The notes under the pieces were generated by a model. It was not told the DNA's origin and ran no database searches. It saw only the letters and a program-made list of their open reading frames with translations. Made by a program: the position numbers and the translations under genes. This document shows, one piece after another, positions 19,517-29,239 of a stretch of 64,000 nt of DNA (positions within the stretch are counted from its first letter, which is position 1; each line of letters begins with the position of its first letter). Location: the NCBI RefSeq assembly GCF_002269125.1, contig NZ_NQKI01000005.1:62001-126000 (forward strand). Direction: 5' to 3'. This DNA is from Pseudomonas lundensis (GTDB taxonomy: Bacteria > Pseudomonadota > Gammaproteobacteria > Pseudomonadales > Pseudomonadaceae).

Positions 19517-20065
19517 TTACTTGGCCGCGCGCTGATAGCGGGCGGTTTCGACAAAGACGTCGGAGTTGGCCGGGTCATCCAGGTAAGCAAAGACTGTAGA
19601 CGATGGACTGTCGATCTGAACGCCTGCGCCTTCGGGGGTTTCAACCGTGTCGCCGGCCAACGCCGACTGGCCGATGGCCTGACGGATTTGCTCAAGGTCC
19701 AGCTCGTAAATCACCAGCTCGCCCCCGTCGGTCAATTCAAACCCGTTCAGCGTGAAATTACCGCCCAGTTTGGCCGGTACGGCTGCCGAGGCGTACCAGC
19801 GGTTGCCGTGTTTGGCGACGATGAATCGGTAGCGTTGACGCGCCTTGGGTTCACCTTTGGGGTACACCTCGGCCTGATAGTGGGTTTTATCGATGGCACT
19901 GATGCTCAGGCGTCGCGCCTGCCCCCAGGCATCCTTGCTGGTCCATTTGCCGAGCAGTGCCTGAGGCGCCGTTTGCGCCTCCAGCGGCGCTTGCTTGAAC
20001 GTCACCAGACAGCCGTTCAACAGTAAACACGCCACCGCCAACAGCATTACACGCCAACCTTTCAT
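19517..20065 (-). CDS. Conserved lipoprotein of unknown function
   Basis: A 182-residue predicted lipoprotein: the signal peptide MKGWRVMLLAVACLLLNGC ends in LLNGC with Cys19 lipidated. The mature part is a beta-rich domain (LLGKWTSKDAWGQARRLSI, then HYQAEVYPKGEPKARQRYRF) that looks like a small lipocalin-like or barrel fold; no family named with confidence. The TetR gene on the right ends 12 bp upstream of its start, and the DUF1704 gene follows 23 bp downstream, so these genes are probably one operon. Confidence 0.72.
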   Translation of the reverse strand: MKGWRVMLLAVACLLLNGCLVTFKQAPLEAQTAPQALLGKWTSKDAWGQARRLSISAIDKTHYQAEVYPKGEPKARQRYRFIVAKHGNRWYASAAVPAKLGGNFTLNGFELTDGGELVIYELDLEQIRQAIGQSALAGDTVETPEGAGVQIDSPSSTVFAYLDDPANSDVFVETARYQRAAK

Positions 20066-20077
20066 GCCTGCATCCTT

Positions 20078-20794
20078 CTATAGAGCGGCCAACACCAAGT
20101 GCATGTAGCGCGTAAGGATAGCGAGCCTTTGTGCATCGGCTGCTGGCTGCGCGCCATTAAGTAGGGCCTGATATTCCATCCGACCGATAATCGCCGTCAA
20201 GACATTGGCATCGTGCTGCGGCTGTTTGGAGCCCAGAACTTGAAAGATCTGACACGTACCCTGCAGAAAAATCTGCTCGTGGGCCCGCACCAGCACCGCC
20301 AGCCGGGGGTTAAGCAGGGCCGCCTGATGAAACGCCTGCTCGGCGCGCAACTGATCGCGTCGGGTCATCAACTGGTGCTCAACATAGTTCGCGGTCATGG
20401 CGGCAATCTCATCCGCCAGTTGCGAGCGCGACTGCGGACTGCCATCACCATACGCCACCAGTTCGCGCAGCTTGCCTTCGGTGCTTTGCCATAACTTGGC
20501 CATAAAGGCGGCACTGCGTTCGACATACTGCGCAAAGGTGTCGTTGATCAGGTCATCAATGTCCTTGAAGTAATACGTGGTAGCCGACAGTGGCACCCCG
20601 GCTTCGGCAGCGACCGCCCGGTGCCGGACGCCACGTGCACCGTCGCGCACCACGATACGCATGGCCGCATCCAGAATCAGTTGCCGACGCTGTTCACTGC
20701 CATGGCGACTGGCTTTGCGGCCCTGGTATTGAACACTCTCGGCCACCGCAGTGGCGACATCGACGGCACCCGTTTGAGCCTTGGCAAGGTTCAC
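20078..20794 (-). CDS. TetR-family transcriptional regulator
   Basis: A 238-residue TetR regulator. The N-terminal DNA-binding domain, about residues 30-85, carries RRQLILDAAMRIVVRDG then VRHRAVAAEAGVPLSATTYYF; the C-terminal part is the helical dimer/ligand domain. I chose the GTG at 20794 (VNLAKAQTG): AAAGGA lies just upstream and homologues start with NLAKAQTG. The frame extends 31 codons further to an ATG at 20887, but that segment is not protein-like. It heads the lipoprotein/DUF1704 gene set, which it may control. Effector unknown. Confidence 0.85.
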   Translation of the reverse strand: MNLAKAQTGAVDVATAVAESVQYQGRKASRHGSEQRRQLILDAAMRIVVRDGARGVRHRAVAAEAGVPLSATTYYFKDIDDLINDTFAQYVERSAAFMAKLWQSTEGKLRELVAYGDGSPQSRSQLADEIAAMTANYVEHQLMTRRDQLRAEQAFHQAALLNPRLAVLVRAHEQIFLQGTCQIFQVLGSKQPQHDANVLTAIIGRMEYQALLNGAQPAADAQRLAILTRYMHLVLAAL

Positions 20795-20908
20795 GAAGGT
20801 TTCCTTTGAAGAAGACGAAAAAAGCCTGAAAACCGCAGGCACCGGGTTTACCACAACGTTGGCGCCGCACGCCGTTTCACGGGGCATCCTTGTACGACAG
20901 GCAATAAA

Positions 20909-20930
20909 AAGCCGCCCTGAACGGCGGCTT
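20909..20930 (-). terminator. Terminator of lysS
   Basis: AAGCCGCC (20909-20916) pairs with GGCGGCTT (20923-20930). On the minus strand the stem is followed by TTTTTATT. It lies 15 bp beyond the lysS stop. Confidence 0.88.
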
Positions 20931-20944
20931 CTTATTCAGCATCG

Positions 20945-22447
20945 TTACGCTTGCGGGCGCATGTGCGGGAACAGGATCACATCGCGGATCGACGGGGAGT
21001 TGGTCAGCAGCATCACCAGACGGTCGATGCCGATACCTTCACCTGCCGTTGGCGGCATGCCGTATTCCAGTGCACGCACGAAGTCGGCGTCGTAGTGCAT
21101 GGCTTCGTCGTCACCGGCGTCTTTGTCGGCCACTTGTGCCATGAAGCGCTCTGCCTGGTCTTCCGCGTCGTTCAACTCGGAATAGGCGTTGGCGATTTCA
21201 CGGCCACCGATGAACAACTCGAAACGGTCAGTCACGTTCGGGTTTTCATCGTTGCGACGGGCCAGCGGGGACACTTCGAACGGGTACTGCGTGATGAAGT
21301 GCGGCTGTTCCAGCTTGTGCTCGACCAGCTCTTCGAAAATCATCACCTGCAGCTTGCCCAGACCTTCAAAGCCCAACACCTTGGCGCCAGCCTTTTTAGC
21401 AATGGCACGGGCCTTGTCGATGTCGTTCAGGTCGTCAGCGGTCAACTCGGGGTTGTACTTGAGGATCGAGTCGAACACAGACAGACGCACAAACGGTTCA
21501 CCGAAGTGGAACACTTTGTCGCCGTACGGCACATCGGTGCTGCCCAGAACCAGCTGCGCCAGCTCGCGGAACAGCTCTTCGGTCAGGTCCATGTTGTCTT
21601 CGTAGTCGGCATACGCCTGGTAGAACTCAAGCATGGTGAATTCTGGGTTGTGGCGCGTCGAAACCCCTTCGTTACGGAAGTTACGGTTGATTTCGAAGAC
21701 TTTCTCGAAGCCGCCAACCACCAGACGCTTGAGGTACAACTCAGGCGCGATACGCAGGAACATTTCCATGTCCAGCGCGTTGTGGTGAGTTTCAAACGGC
21801 TTGGCTGCCGCACCGCCCGGAATGGTTTGCAACATTGGTGTTTCGACTTCAAGGAAGTCGCGCGCCATCAGGAAGTTGCGGATATGCGCGATGACTTGCG
21901 AACGCACACGGAAAGTGTGGCGCACGTCTTCGTTGACGATCAGGTCAACGTAACGCTGGCGATAACGTTGCTCGGTGTCGGTCAGGCCGTGGTGCTTGTC
22001 GGGCAGCGGACGCAAGGATTTGGTCAGCAGGCGCACGTGGGTCATTTCAACGTACAGGTCGCCTTTGCCGGAGCGGGCCAGGGTGCCTTCGGCGGCGATG
22101 ATGTCGCCCAGGTCCCAGGTTTTGACTTCGGCCAGGGTTTCTTCCGGCAGGGTCTTGCGGTTGACATAGACCTGGATGCGACCGGTCATGTCCTGAATCA
22201 CCATGAACGAACCACGGTTAAGCATGATGCGACCCGCAACCTTGACCGGGATGGCGGCTTCAGCCAGCTCTTCCTTGGTCGCTTCGGCGTACTTCTTCTG
22301 CAGGTCGGCGCAGTAGCTGTCACGACGGAAATCATTCGGGAAGGCATTGCCTTTGGCGCGCTCGGCAGCAAGTTTTTCCTTGCGCAGGGCGATCAGGGCG
22401 TTTTCTTCCTGTTGCAAATCTTGCGGGTCGAGTTGTTGGTCGCTCAT
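20945..22447 (-). CDS. lysS: Lysyl-tRNA synthetase, class II
   Basis: Charges tRNA-Lys in the cytoplasm; 500 residues, normal for LysS. An N-terminal OB-fold anticodon-binding domain ([16 protein letters not shown]..., residues about 60-165) precedes the class II catalytic core, with motif 2 at [20 protein letters not shown] and motif 3 at [13 protein letters not shown] near the C-terminus. It is downstream of prfB, separated by 114 bp containing a GC-rich hairpin; the prfB-lysS pairing is shared with many gammaproteobacteria. Confidence 0.97.
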   Translation of the reverse strand: MSDQQLDPQDLQQEENALIALRKEKLAAERAKGNAFPNDFRRDSYCADLQKKYAEATKEELAEAAIPVKVAGRIMLNRGSFMVIQDMTGRIQVYVNRKTLPEETLAEVKTWDLGDIIAAEGTLARSGKGDLYVEMTHVRLLTKSLRPLPDKHHGLTDTEQRYRQRYVDLIVNEDVRHTFRVRSQVIAHIRNFLMARDFLEVETPMLQTIPGGAAAKPFETHHNALDMEMFLRIAPELYLKRLVVGGFEKVFEINRNFRNEGVSTRHNPEFTMLEFYQAYADYEDNMDLTEELFRELAQLVLGSTDVPYGDKVFHFGEPFVRLSVFDSILKYNPELTADDLNDIDKARAIAKKAGAKVLGFEGLGKLQVMIFEELVEHKLEQPHFITQYPFEVSPLARRNDENPNVTDRFELFIGGREIANAYSELNDAEDQAERFMAQVADKDAGDDEAMHYDADFVRALEYGMPPTAGEGIGIDRLVMLLTNSPSIRDVILFPHMRPQA

Positions 22448-22473
22448 GTTTTAAAAATTCCATCACAGGTTCG

Positions 22474-22499
22474 TTGCCCCCGCCTTGCGGCAGGGGGAA
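22474..22499 (-). other. Hairpin in the prfB-lysS spacer
   Basis: CCCCCGCC (22477-22484) can pair with GGCAGGGGG (22489-22497) with one bulged A and a TTGC loop. It lies between prfB and lysS and has no T-run. It could affect read-through or transcript processing. Confidence 0.4.
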
Positions 22500-22561
22500 G
22501 CGGGCTTCGGCGCGCCGTCAAGGCATCGCGTCAGCTGCGCACTTTACGTTTGTTGCGCGAC

Positions 22562-23657
22562 TTACAGCCCTTGTTTCAGGCTGGCCACCAGGTACTCGTC
22601 GATGTCGCCGTCGAGCACTTTGTCGCAATCGCTGCGCTCGATGTTGGTACGCAAATCCTTGATGCGCGAAGCGTCAAGTACATACGAGCGGATCTGGTGA
22701 CCCCAGCCGATGTCGGACTTGGTGTCTTCCAGGGCCTGGGAAGCGGCGTTGCGCTTCTGGATTTCCTGCTCGTAGAGACGTGCCCGCAACATTTTCATCG
22801 CGGTGTCTTTGTTTGCGTGCTGGGAACGTTCGTTCTGGCAGCTCACCACGGTGTTGGTCGGAACGTGGGTAATACGCACGGCCGAGTCAGTGGTGTTTAC
22901 GTGCTGACCACCCGCACCGGAGGAACGATAGGTGTCGATCCGCAGGTCCGAGGGGTTAATGTCGATTTCGATGTTGTCGTCGATTTCCGGCGAAACGAAC
23001 ACGGCCGAGAATGAGGTATGACGACGGTTGCCCGAGTCGTACGGGCTTTTGCGAACCAGACGATGGACGCCGATCTCGGTGCGCAACCAACCGAAGGCGT
23101 ACTCGCCTTTGATGTGCACGGTCGCACCTTTGATCCCGGCCACTTCACCGGCGGACAATTCCATGATGGTGGCATCGAAGCCGCGCTTGTCGGCCCAACG
23201 CAAATACATCCGCAACAGGATATTGGCCCAGTCTTGCGCTTCGGTGCCACCAGAGCCTGCCTGAATGTCCAGGTAAGCGTTGTTGGCGTCCATCTCGCCA
23301 CTGAACATGCGGCGGAATTCGAGTTTTTCAAGGGACTCGCGCAGGCGTTCGACTTCAGCCGACACGTCATCTACAGCGGCCTGGTCTTCTTCCTCGGCGG
23401 CCATCAGCAGCAGGTCCTTGGCATCCGCCAGGCCTGTGTGCATCTCGTCGAGGGTTTCTACAATTTGCGCCAGCAGGGAGCGCTCGCGCCCCAGTTCCTG
23501 GGCGTACGAAGGGTTGTTCCAGACACTCGGATCTTCAAGCTCGCGATTGACCTCGGTCAGACGCTCATGCTTTTGATCGTAGTCAAAGATACCCCCGAAT
23601 GGTTTCGGAGCGCTCTGACAGGTCCTTGATGCTGTTAAGGATTGGGTTGATTTCCAT
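22562..23657 (-). CDS. prfB: Peptide chain release factor 2, with programmed +1 frameshift
   Basis: RF2 ends translation at UGA and UAA. The gene is in two frames. The ATG at 23657 starts a 24-codon segment ([13 protein letters not shown]...GYL) ending at an in-frame TGA (23585-23583). The site CTTTGAC, preceded by GGGGGTAT, is the classic autoregulatory +1 slip site with its internal Shine-Dalgarno. Skipping T23585, reading continues from 23584 to 22562 and gives 364 residues, the normal RF2 length. The product shows GAGGQHVN, the GGQ motif that triggers peptide hydrolysis. This is not a broken gene. lysS follows on the same strand. Confidence 0.96.
23576..23600 (-). promoter_or_regulatory. 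prfB programmed frameshift signal
   Basis: Read on the minus strand: a G-run (internal Shine-Dalgarno, five G around 23596-23592), TAT, then CTT TGA C at 23588-23582. Low RF2 slows reading of the UGA and favours the +1 slip, giving feedback control of RF2. Family behaviour is well established in E. coli; here it is read from sequence identity of the site. Confidence 0.93.
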
Positions 23658-23985
23658 GGCTGGCGGCACTCGTAGGCGATTTTTACAAAGCCAAAGAGTA
23701 TACCGAAAATATACCGTTACAGCAGCCCGCCCAGCGGGGTAATGCAGGCCAATTGCCGCAGCCTGTCAGCGTTATCGGCCGTAGGTATACCCTTCGCCTT
23801 GCCAACCCTTCTCATGGCGCAACTTGGGAAAAATCTCCCAATTTAAAGGAAACGGACTACACGCCTGCGCATTGCACATCAAACCTGGCTCGCTATACCT
23901 AAAACAACAGCGCCACGAACACCCCCCTCGCCTGCGCCTTTGCACGCGCACGGGTTAACCCTGCGGACACACCAGGAGCATGACG
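23658..23985. other. Intergenic region between prfB and the methyltransferase
   Basis: About 330 bp without a gene. It holds divergent promoters for prfB (-) and the methyltransferase (+). An inverted repeat TTGGGA (23824-23829) / TCCCAA (23836-23841) around an A/T-rich loop could be a protein-binding site. Nothing else stands out. Confidence 0.4.
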
Positions 23986-24774
23986 ATGAATAACCCGAGG
24001 CTTAGCCCGCACGGCTTTCAACGCAACTCACGGCATGTGAACAAACGCAACCTTGAACTGCTGCTGTCATTCGCCACCCCACAGGGCAATCTGCTGGACA
24101 TCGGCTGCGGCACCGGCAACAGCCTGTTGTTTGTGGACGCCAACAATATCGAACATTACGTTGGCATCGATCACTCCAAAGACAAGATCGCCTACGCCAA
24201 CCTGGTGCATGCCGCACCGAACGTGCGCTTCATCGTCAGCGACTTTCTGGACTGCAACCTTGAACGCCTGCCGGTCTTTGATGCGGTGGTGTGTGCCGGT
24301 TGCCTGCAAGGCTTCGTGCCCAACGAACAAGCCGTAATCGACAAGCTGTCGTCAGTGGTCAAACCGGGCGGTCAGGTGTTTTTATCCTGCGCGTTCGATT
24401 TCGATTACTTGCCCGATGAGCGCTTCATTCAGGAGCGGGCGCTGATGGAAATTCGCCATCAATACCCCTGTATCAGCGAACCCGTGGTGTTTGATGATTT
24501 CCGGCTCAGCCGCAGTGCCCTGCTGGACACACTGAACGACTTTGAAATCATCCGCTCACAGCGCATTGAAGAAACCGTTGAATTCGAAAACCTCAACGAT
24601 TTCAGGGACTGGCATTGGGGGGCGAGCGCGAAGGTGCGCAACCAGTTTGACGAAACTATCCGTGAGCAGGCCATCACTGACTATTACCAGACGCTTTATA
24701 CCCACTATTGCGCGGGGCGCTATAAAACGGCGTATTCCTCAGGCCTGATGTTGCTCAGAAAAAGACGCGCGTGA
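23986..24774 (+). CDS. Class I SAM-dependent methyltransferase
   Basis: A 262-residue methyltransferase of unknown substrate. The SAM-binding motif I is LLDIGCGTGNSLLF near residues 34-47, followed by YVGIDHSKDKIAYA (motif II), VRFIVSDFLDC, and the post-I motif FDAVVCAGCLQGF with VKPGGQVFLSCAFDFDY. The overall shape is that of small-molecule or quinone-type methyltransferases. I prefer the ATG at 23986 because GGAG lies 7 bp upstream; the ATG at 23980 is too close to it. It sits alone between prfB and wspR on the opposite strand, a position I do not associate with the P. aeruginosa order, so it may be an insertion. Confidence 0.82.
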   Translation: MNNPRLSPHGFQRNSRHVNKRNLELLLSFATPQGNLLDIGCGTGNSLLFVDANNIEHYVGIDHSKDKIAYANLVHAAPNVRFIVSDFLDCNLERLPVFDAVVCAGCLQGFVPNEQAVIDKLSSVVKPGGQVFLSCAFDFDYLPDERFIQERALMEIRHQYPCISEPVVFDDFRLSRSALLDTLNDFEIIRSQRIEETVEFENLNDFRDWHWGASAKVRNQFDETIREQAITDYYQTLYTHYCAGRYKTAYSSGLMLLRKRRA

Positions 24775-24871
24775 AGGCTTTCAAACGGTATCGCCGCAAG
24801 CGAAGTAACAGGCTGCGACAAGCGCCGCACCTGGCTTTTCAAGTCGCGGCGACAGGCACCGGCGGCGTCGG

Positions 24872-25873
24872 TTACTCGATGCCGACCTGATTACGGCCAT
24901 TGTTTTTAGCCAGATAAAGGCCTTTGTCGGCCGCCGAAATCAACTCTCGGCAGTTGCCGCTGTGCTGCGGGGTCATGGTGGCCAGACCGATGCTGATGGT
25001 CAGGCTGCTGCCGTCGGCCGGAGCAATGTGCGGGATTTTGAGCGCCGCCACAGCCTGACGCAGCTTTTCAGCCACCAGCCGTGCACCGCCTTGAGAGGTG
25101 TTGGGCAATACAATCGCAAACTCCTCCCCCCCGTAACGCGCCGGCAAGTCCGAAGGCCGGCAGCTGGCATCACGGATCGACGCGGCCACTTTGCGTAGGG
25201 CTTCGTCGCCGTCCAGATGACCAAAGGTGTCGTTGTAGGACTTGAAGTAATCCACGTCGATCATCAGCAATGACAACTGGGTTTGCTCACGCAGGGCCCG
25301 GCGCCATTCCAGTTCCAGGTATTCATCGAAGTGGCGGCGATTGGACAGTCCGGTCAAGCCGTCTGAATTCATCAGGCGCTGCAACACCAGATTGGTGTCC
25401 AACAGTTGCTGCTGGCTGACCCGCAGTGCGCGGTAGGCAGCATCGCGTTGTAACAGCGTCATGTAGGAGCGCGAGTGATAGCGAATGCGGGCCACCAGCT
25501 CAATGTTGTCCGGCAGTTTCACCAGGTAGTCGTTGGCGCCCGCTGCAAAGGCTGCACTCTTGATCAGCGGGTCTTCCTTGGTCGACAACACGATGATCGG
25601 GATATCTTTGGTGGCCGGGTGGTTGCGGTATTCGCGCACCAGCGTCAAACCATCGAGCCCAGGCATGACCAGGTCTTGCAAAATCACCGTCGGTTTGATG
25701 CGAATGGCCTGGGCAATGGCATCGTGCGGGTCGGCGCAAAAGTGAAAGTCGATGTTCTGCTCAAGGGCCAGGCCCCGGCGCACGGCTTCGCCGATCATCG
25801 CCTGATCGTCCACCAGCAATACCATGGCGGCGTTTTCGTCAGTTTTGACGTCGTCCATCTGCAAGTCATTCAT
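24872..25873 (-). CDS. wspR: Diguanylate cyclase response regulator WspR
   Basis: WspR is the output of the Wsp surface-sensing pathway: when phosphorylated by WspE it makes c-di-GMP. The protein has a receiver domain with phosphoacceptor Asp67 in [12 protein letters not shown], a linker helix, and a GGDEF domain with the active-site motif GGEEF at 248-252. RPSD at 239-242 is the RxxD inhibitory I-site, so product feedback is expected. At 333 residues it is slightly shorter than P. aeruginosa WspR. It lies 52 bp downstream of wspF on the same strand, last in the wsp cluster. Confidence 0.95.
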   Translation of the reverse strand: MNDLQMDDVKTDENAAMVLLVDDQAMIGEAVRRGLALEQNIDFHFCADPHDAIAQAIRIKPTVILQDLVMPGLDGLTLVREYRNHPATKDIPIIVLSTKEDPLIKSAAFAAGANDYLVKLPDNIELVARIRYHSRSYMTLLQRDAAYRALRVSQQQLLDTNLVLQRLMNSDGLTGLSNRRHFDEYLELEWRRALREQTQLSLLMIDVDYFKSYNDTFGHLDGDEALRKVAASIRDASCRPSDLPARYGGEEFAIVLPNTSQGGARLVAEKLRQAVAALKIPHIAPADGSSLTISIGLATMTPQHSGNCRELISAADKGLYLAKNNGRNQVGIE

Positions 25874-25925
25874 GCGCGTTCACCTGAATTACCACCTTCA
25901 AGCCAGTCCTGCCGGGTTGTGTCAG

Positions 25926-26939
25926 TCATGTATGAAAGATCTCCAGCAAGCGTGGCGCAATCGTGTCCAAGGGTCGAATTTCAACAGCCGCATCAATCGC
26001 CGCTGCCGCTTTGGGCATGCCGTATACCGAACTGCTTTGCTGGTCCTGGGCGATGGTCAAAAACCCTTGCTGGCGCATGAGTTTAAGCCCCTGCGCGCCA
26101 TCGCGACCCATGCCGGTCAACAATACGCCCACGGCCTCACCGTCCCAGTACCGGGCCACACTCTCGAAAAACACATCAATCGAGGGCCGATAAATTTCGT
26201 TCACCGGCTCGGCGGTGTAAGCCAGCGTGCCGTTTTTTAACAGGCGGATATGGTGATTGGTCCCGGCCAACAACACCGTGCCGGCTTGCGGCGTTTCGCC
26301 ATCACGGGCCAGCCGGACATTCACCCCGCACGAGCTGCTCAGCCATTCGGCCATACCGGCGGCGAACACCTGATCCACATGTTGCACCAGCACAATCGCC
26401 GCCTGAAACGTCCGCGGCAGGCCTTTGAGCAGGGTTTCCAGCGCTGCGGGGCCGCCCGCCGACGATCCGATGGCCACCAACCTGCGCTGCTCCAGTGATT
26501 TGCGCGGCGGAGCCTCGACGGCATGCACCCGCTTAGGGGGCTGCTGGCCCATCAACCAGCCAATGTTAATGATCTTGCGCAACAACGGCGCCGCAGCTTC
26601 TTTAGCATCGCCTGCGCCCAATGCCGGGGTATCGACAACGTCCAGCGCGCCGAAACCCATGGCTTCAAACACGCGGTGCACATTCTGCTGCCGGTCAACG
26701 GTGACGATCACAATCGCACACGGGCTTTGCGCCATGATCTGGCGCGTGGCCTCCACGCCATCCATGACCGGCATAATCAGGTCCATCAAAATCAAATCGG
26801 GCGTGTCCTCGGCACACAGGCGCACCGCTTCTTCGCCGTTACACGCCACCCACACCAAATGATGCTTGGGCTCGAATGCCAACGCCCGGCGCAAGGCCTC
26901 TACCGCAAGGGGCATGTCGTTGACGATGGCAATTCTCAT
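25926..26939 (-). CDS. wspF: Methylesterase WspF (CheB type)
   Basis: Removes methyl groups from the WspA receptor, lowering WspE signalling; loss-of-function wspF mutants in Pseudomonas are wrinkly. 337 residues: receiver domain 1-125 with Asp53 in LILMDLIMPVMDG, then a CheB-type methylesterase domain with the catalytic Ser in IGSSAGGP (about 160), His in LVQHVDQ (about 187) and Asp in GMGRDGA. All catalytic residues are present, so this copy looks wild-type. Its start overlaps the wspE stop by 4 bp. Confidence 0.95.
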   Translation of the reverse strand: MRIAIVNDMPLAVEALRRALAFEPKHHLVWVACNGEEAVRLCAEDTPDLILMDLIMPVMDGVEATRQIMAQSPCAIVIVTVDRQQNVHRVFEAMGFGALDVVDTPALGAGDAKEAAAPLLRKIINIGWLMGQQPPKRVHAVEAPPRKSLEQRRLVAIGSSAGGPAALETLLKGLPRTFQAAIVLVQHVDQVFAAGMAEWLSSSCGVNVRLARDGETPQAGTVLLAGTNHHIRLLKNGTLAYTAEPVNEIYRPSIDVFFESVARYWDGEAVGVLLTGMGRDGAQGLKLMRQQGFLTIAQDQQSSSVYGMPKAAAAIDAAVEIRPLDTIAPRLLEIFHT

Positions 26940-29239
26940 GTCTGGGCTCCTCCAATGAGCTCAACCACTGCATCAAGCAGCGCATCGTCATGGAAACTGG
27001 CTTTCGCTAAATAGTAGTCGGCTCCTGCATCCAGGCCGCGCCGACGGTCTTCTTCACGGTCTTTATAAGACACGACCATCACCGGCATCGATTGCAGGCG
27101 GTTGTCGCGACGCAACAGGGTGACCAGCTCGATGCCGTCCATGCGCGGCATGTCGATATCGGTAATCAACAAATCGAAATGCTCGGCACGCAGCGCGTTC
27201 CAACCATCCATACCGTCCACCGCGACCGCCACGTCGTAACCGCGATTGAGCAACAGCTTGCGCTGCAGTTCGCGCACAGTGAGCGAGTCGTCGACCACCA
27301 GAATGCGCTTGCGCGCCACCTCGGCGGTGTGCCGGTTGCGCCGGTCAATGCGTTCCAGACGCCCAGTGTTAAGGAGTTTATCGACCGAGCGCAGCATGTC
27401 TTCAACGTCCACAATCAGCACCGGCGAGCCATCGTCGAGCAGTGCACCTGCCGAAATGTCCTGCACCTTGCCCAAGCGCGGGTCCAGGGGCAATACCACT
27501 AAAGTGCGCTCCCCGATGAACCGTTCGACCGCCACGCCGTAGACCACCTCGCGCTCACGAATGACCACCACCTTCAGGGTCTCGTCATCATTCTGGCCGG
27601 CAGGACGCTGTAGCAACTGGCTGGCGGCAACCAGCCCCACGTGCTGCCCTTCGTGCCAGAAGTGCTGGCGGCCTTCGACCTGCACGATGTCCTCAGGCGC
27701 AAGGTCGCGCATGCGTTCGATGTGCGCCAGCGGAAAGGCATACGCTTCGTCGCCCACTTCAACGACCAGGCTGCGCACCACCGACAGGGTGAGCGGTACT
27801 TCAAGATGGAAACGACTGCCCTGCCCGCTGACCTGCTCCAGCACAATCGACCCACGCAGCAGGCGCACCATGTGCTGCACTGCATCCAGCCCGACGCCAC
27901 GCCCCGACACTTCAGTCACGGTGTCGCGCAGGCTGAACCCCGGCAGGAATAAAAACGTCAGCAGTTCTTCTTCACTCAACTGCGCGGCCGTGGCCTCGGT
28001 GGACAACTGGCGCTGCACGATGGAGCGGCGCAAGCGCTCAAGGTCGACGCCGCCGCCGTCATCGCTCAACTCCAGCACCAGCAGCCCGGCCTGATGCGAG
28101 GCACGCAAGCGAATCTCTCCTTCGGCCGGTTTTCCGGCGAGCAACCGCTGCTCGGGGGATTCAATGCCGTGGTCCACCGCGTTGCGCAGCAGGTGCATCA
28201 GGGGCGCTTCGAGCTTTTCCAGCACGTCACGGTCCACCTGGGTTTTCTCGCCTTCAATTTCCAGGCGGATCTGTTTGCCCAAGCTGCGCCCCAAATCACG
28301 CACCATGCGCTCTTGCCCGGCCAGCACATCGGCGAACGGGCGCATGCGGCAGGCCAGCGCCGTGTCATACAGCAACTGCGCACGTTGACTGGCGTGCCAG
28401 CCAAACTCGTCCAGTTGTGCGGTCTGCTCAGTGAGCACGTGCTGCGACTCGGCCAATAAGCGCCGGGCTTCGCTCAGCGCCTCTTCGGCCTCAGGCGTAA
28501 GGTTGAGCACCTTGAGCTGATCGCCCAAATGGTCCAGCGCCCGCAAACTGGTGGTTTGCATGCGCTTAAGGCGTTGCATCGTCGCCAGATAAGGCTTGAG
28601 CCGCTGGGTTTCCACCAGCGACTTGCTCGACAGGTCAAGCAAGCTGTTAAGGCGCTCGGCCGTGACGCGCAACACCCGCTCACCGCCTTCGGTCAATCGC
28701 TGCGGGCGGCGCGCCGGTTCTGCCGCAGGCGCAAGCTCGGGCAGCGGCGCCAGCTCGACCGGCGCAGGCGCCTCAGACACCACAGGTTCGGGCGCAAGCA
28801 ACAAGTGCGACACATCAAAGGGCGGTGGCGCCACGCGCGCCGCAGGCGCTGAAGGCTCGACCAGCCGGTTCATCAAGGCTACATACGCCTCAATGTCAAC
28901 CGACGTGACCGTATTGCCCGGCGTTGCAATGCGCATTAACAAATCCGTGCCCTGCAACAAGGCATCAATGTGCTCGGGTTGCAGGTACAAGCGCCCTTCC
29001 TGCGCACTGACGAGGCAATCTTCCATGACATGGGAAACGCTGACCCCGGCCTCCACACCGACAATCCGCGCTGCACCCTTGAGCGAGTGAGCCGCGCGCA
29101 TGCAGGCTTCCAGCTGATCGGCCTGGGTCGGGTTACGCTCCAGCGCCAACAAACCGGCATTGAGCACTTGGGTCTGGGCTTCGGCCTCCAGACTGAACAA
29201 CTCCAGCAACGAGGCGTCGCGCATTTGCTCGGGGGTCAT
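26936..29239 (-). CDS. wspE: Hybrid chemotaxis-type histidine kinase WspE
   Basis: The CheA-like kinase of the Wsp system, 767 residues. Domains in order: Hpt with His51 in AAHSLKGAARIVG; a proline/alanine-rich linker (about 135-180); dimerisation and HATPase region with HLLRNAVDHGIES, SDDGGGVDL and GRGVGLDAV; a CheW-like domain; and a C-terminal receiver with Asp694 in LLITDIDMPRMDG. It phosphorylates WspR and WspF. Starts and stops overlap by 4 bp with wspD and wspF. Confidence 0.95.
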   Translation of the reverse strand: MTPEQMRDASLLELFSLEAEAQTQVLNAGLLALERNPTQADQLEACMRAAHSLKGAARIVGVEAGVSVSHVMEDCLVSAQEGRLYLQPEHIDALLQGTDLLMRIATPGNTVTSVDIEAYVALMNRLVEPSAPAARVAPPPFDVSHLLLAPEPVVSEAPAPVELAPLPELAPAAEPARRPQRLTEGGERVLRVTAERLNSLLDLSSKSLVETQRLKPYLATMQRLKRMQTTSLRALDHLGDQLKVLNLTPEAEEALSEARRLLAESQHVLTEQTAQLDEFGWHASQRAQLLYDTALACRMRPFADVLAGQERMVRDLGRSLGKQIRLEIEGEKTQVDRDVLEKLEAPLMHLLRNAVDHGIESPEQRLLAGKPAEGEIRLRASHQAGLLVLELSDDGGGVDLERLRRSIVQRQLSTEATAAQLSEEELLTFLFLPGFSLRDTVTEVSGRGVGLDAVQHMVRLLRGSIVLEQVSGQGSRFHLEVPLTLSVVRSLVVEVGDEAYAFPLAHIERMRDLAPEDIVQVEGRQHFWHEGQHVGLVAASQLLQRPAGQNDDETLKVVVIREREVVYGVAVERFIGERTLVVLPLDPRLGKVQDISAGALLDDGSPVLIVDVEDMLRSVDKLLNTGRLERIDRRNRHTAEVARKRILVVDDSLTVRELQRKLLLNRGYDVAVAVDGMDGWNALRAEHFDLLITDIDMPRMDGIELVTLLRRDNRLQSMPVMVVSYKDREEDRRRGLDAGADYYLAKASFHDDALLDAVVELIGGAQT

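Noticed and set aside
20951..23014. A 687-codon open frame on the plus strand
   Set aside because: It lies opposite lysS and prfB, its composition (His/Gln/Val-rich) is that of an antisense reading of GC-rich coding DNA, and both minus-strand genes are certain.
23583..23585. In-frame stop suggesting prfB is a pseudogene
   Set aside because: It is part of the conserved CTTTGAC frameshift site; the joined product has full RF2 length.
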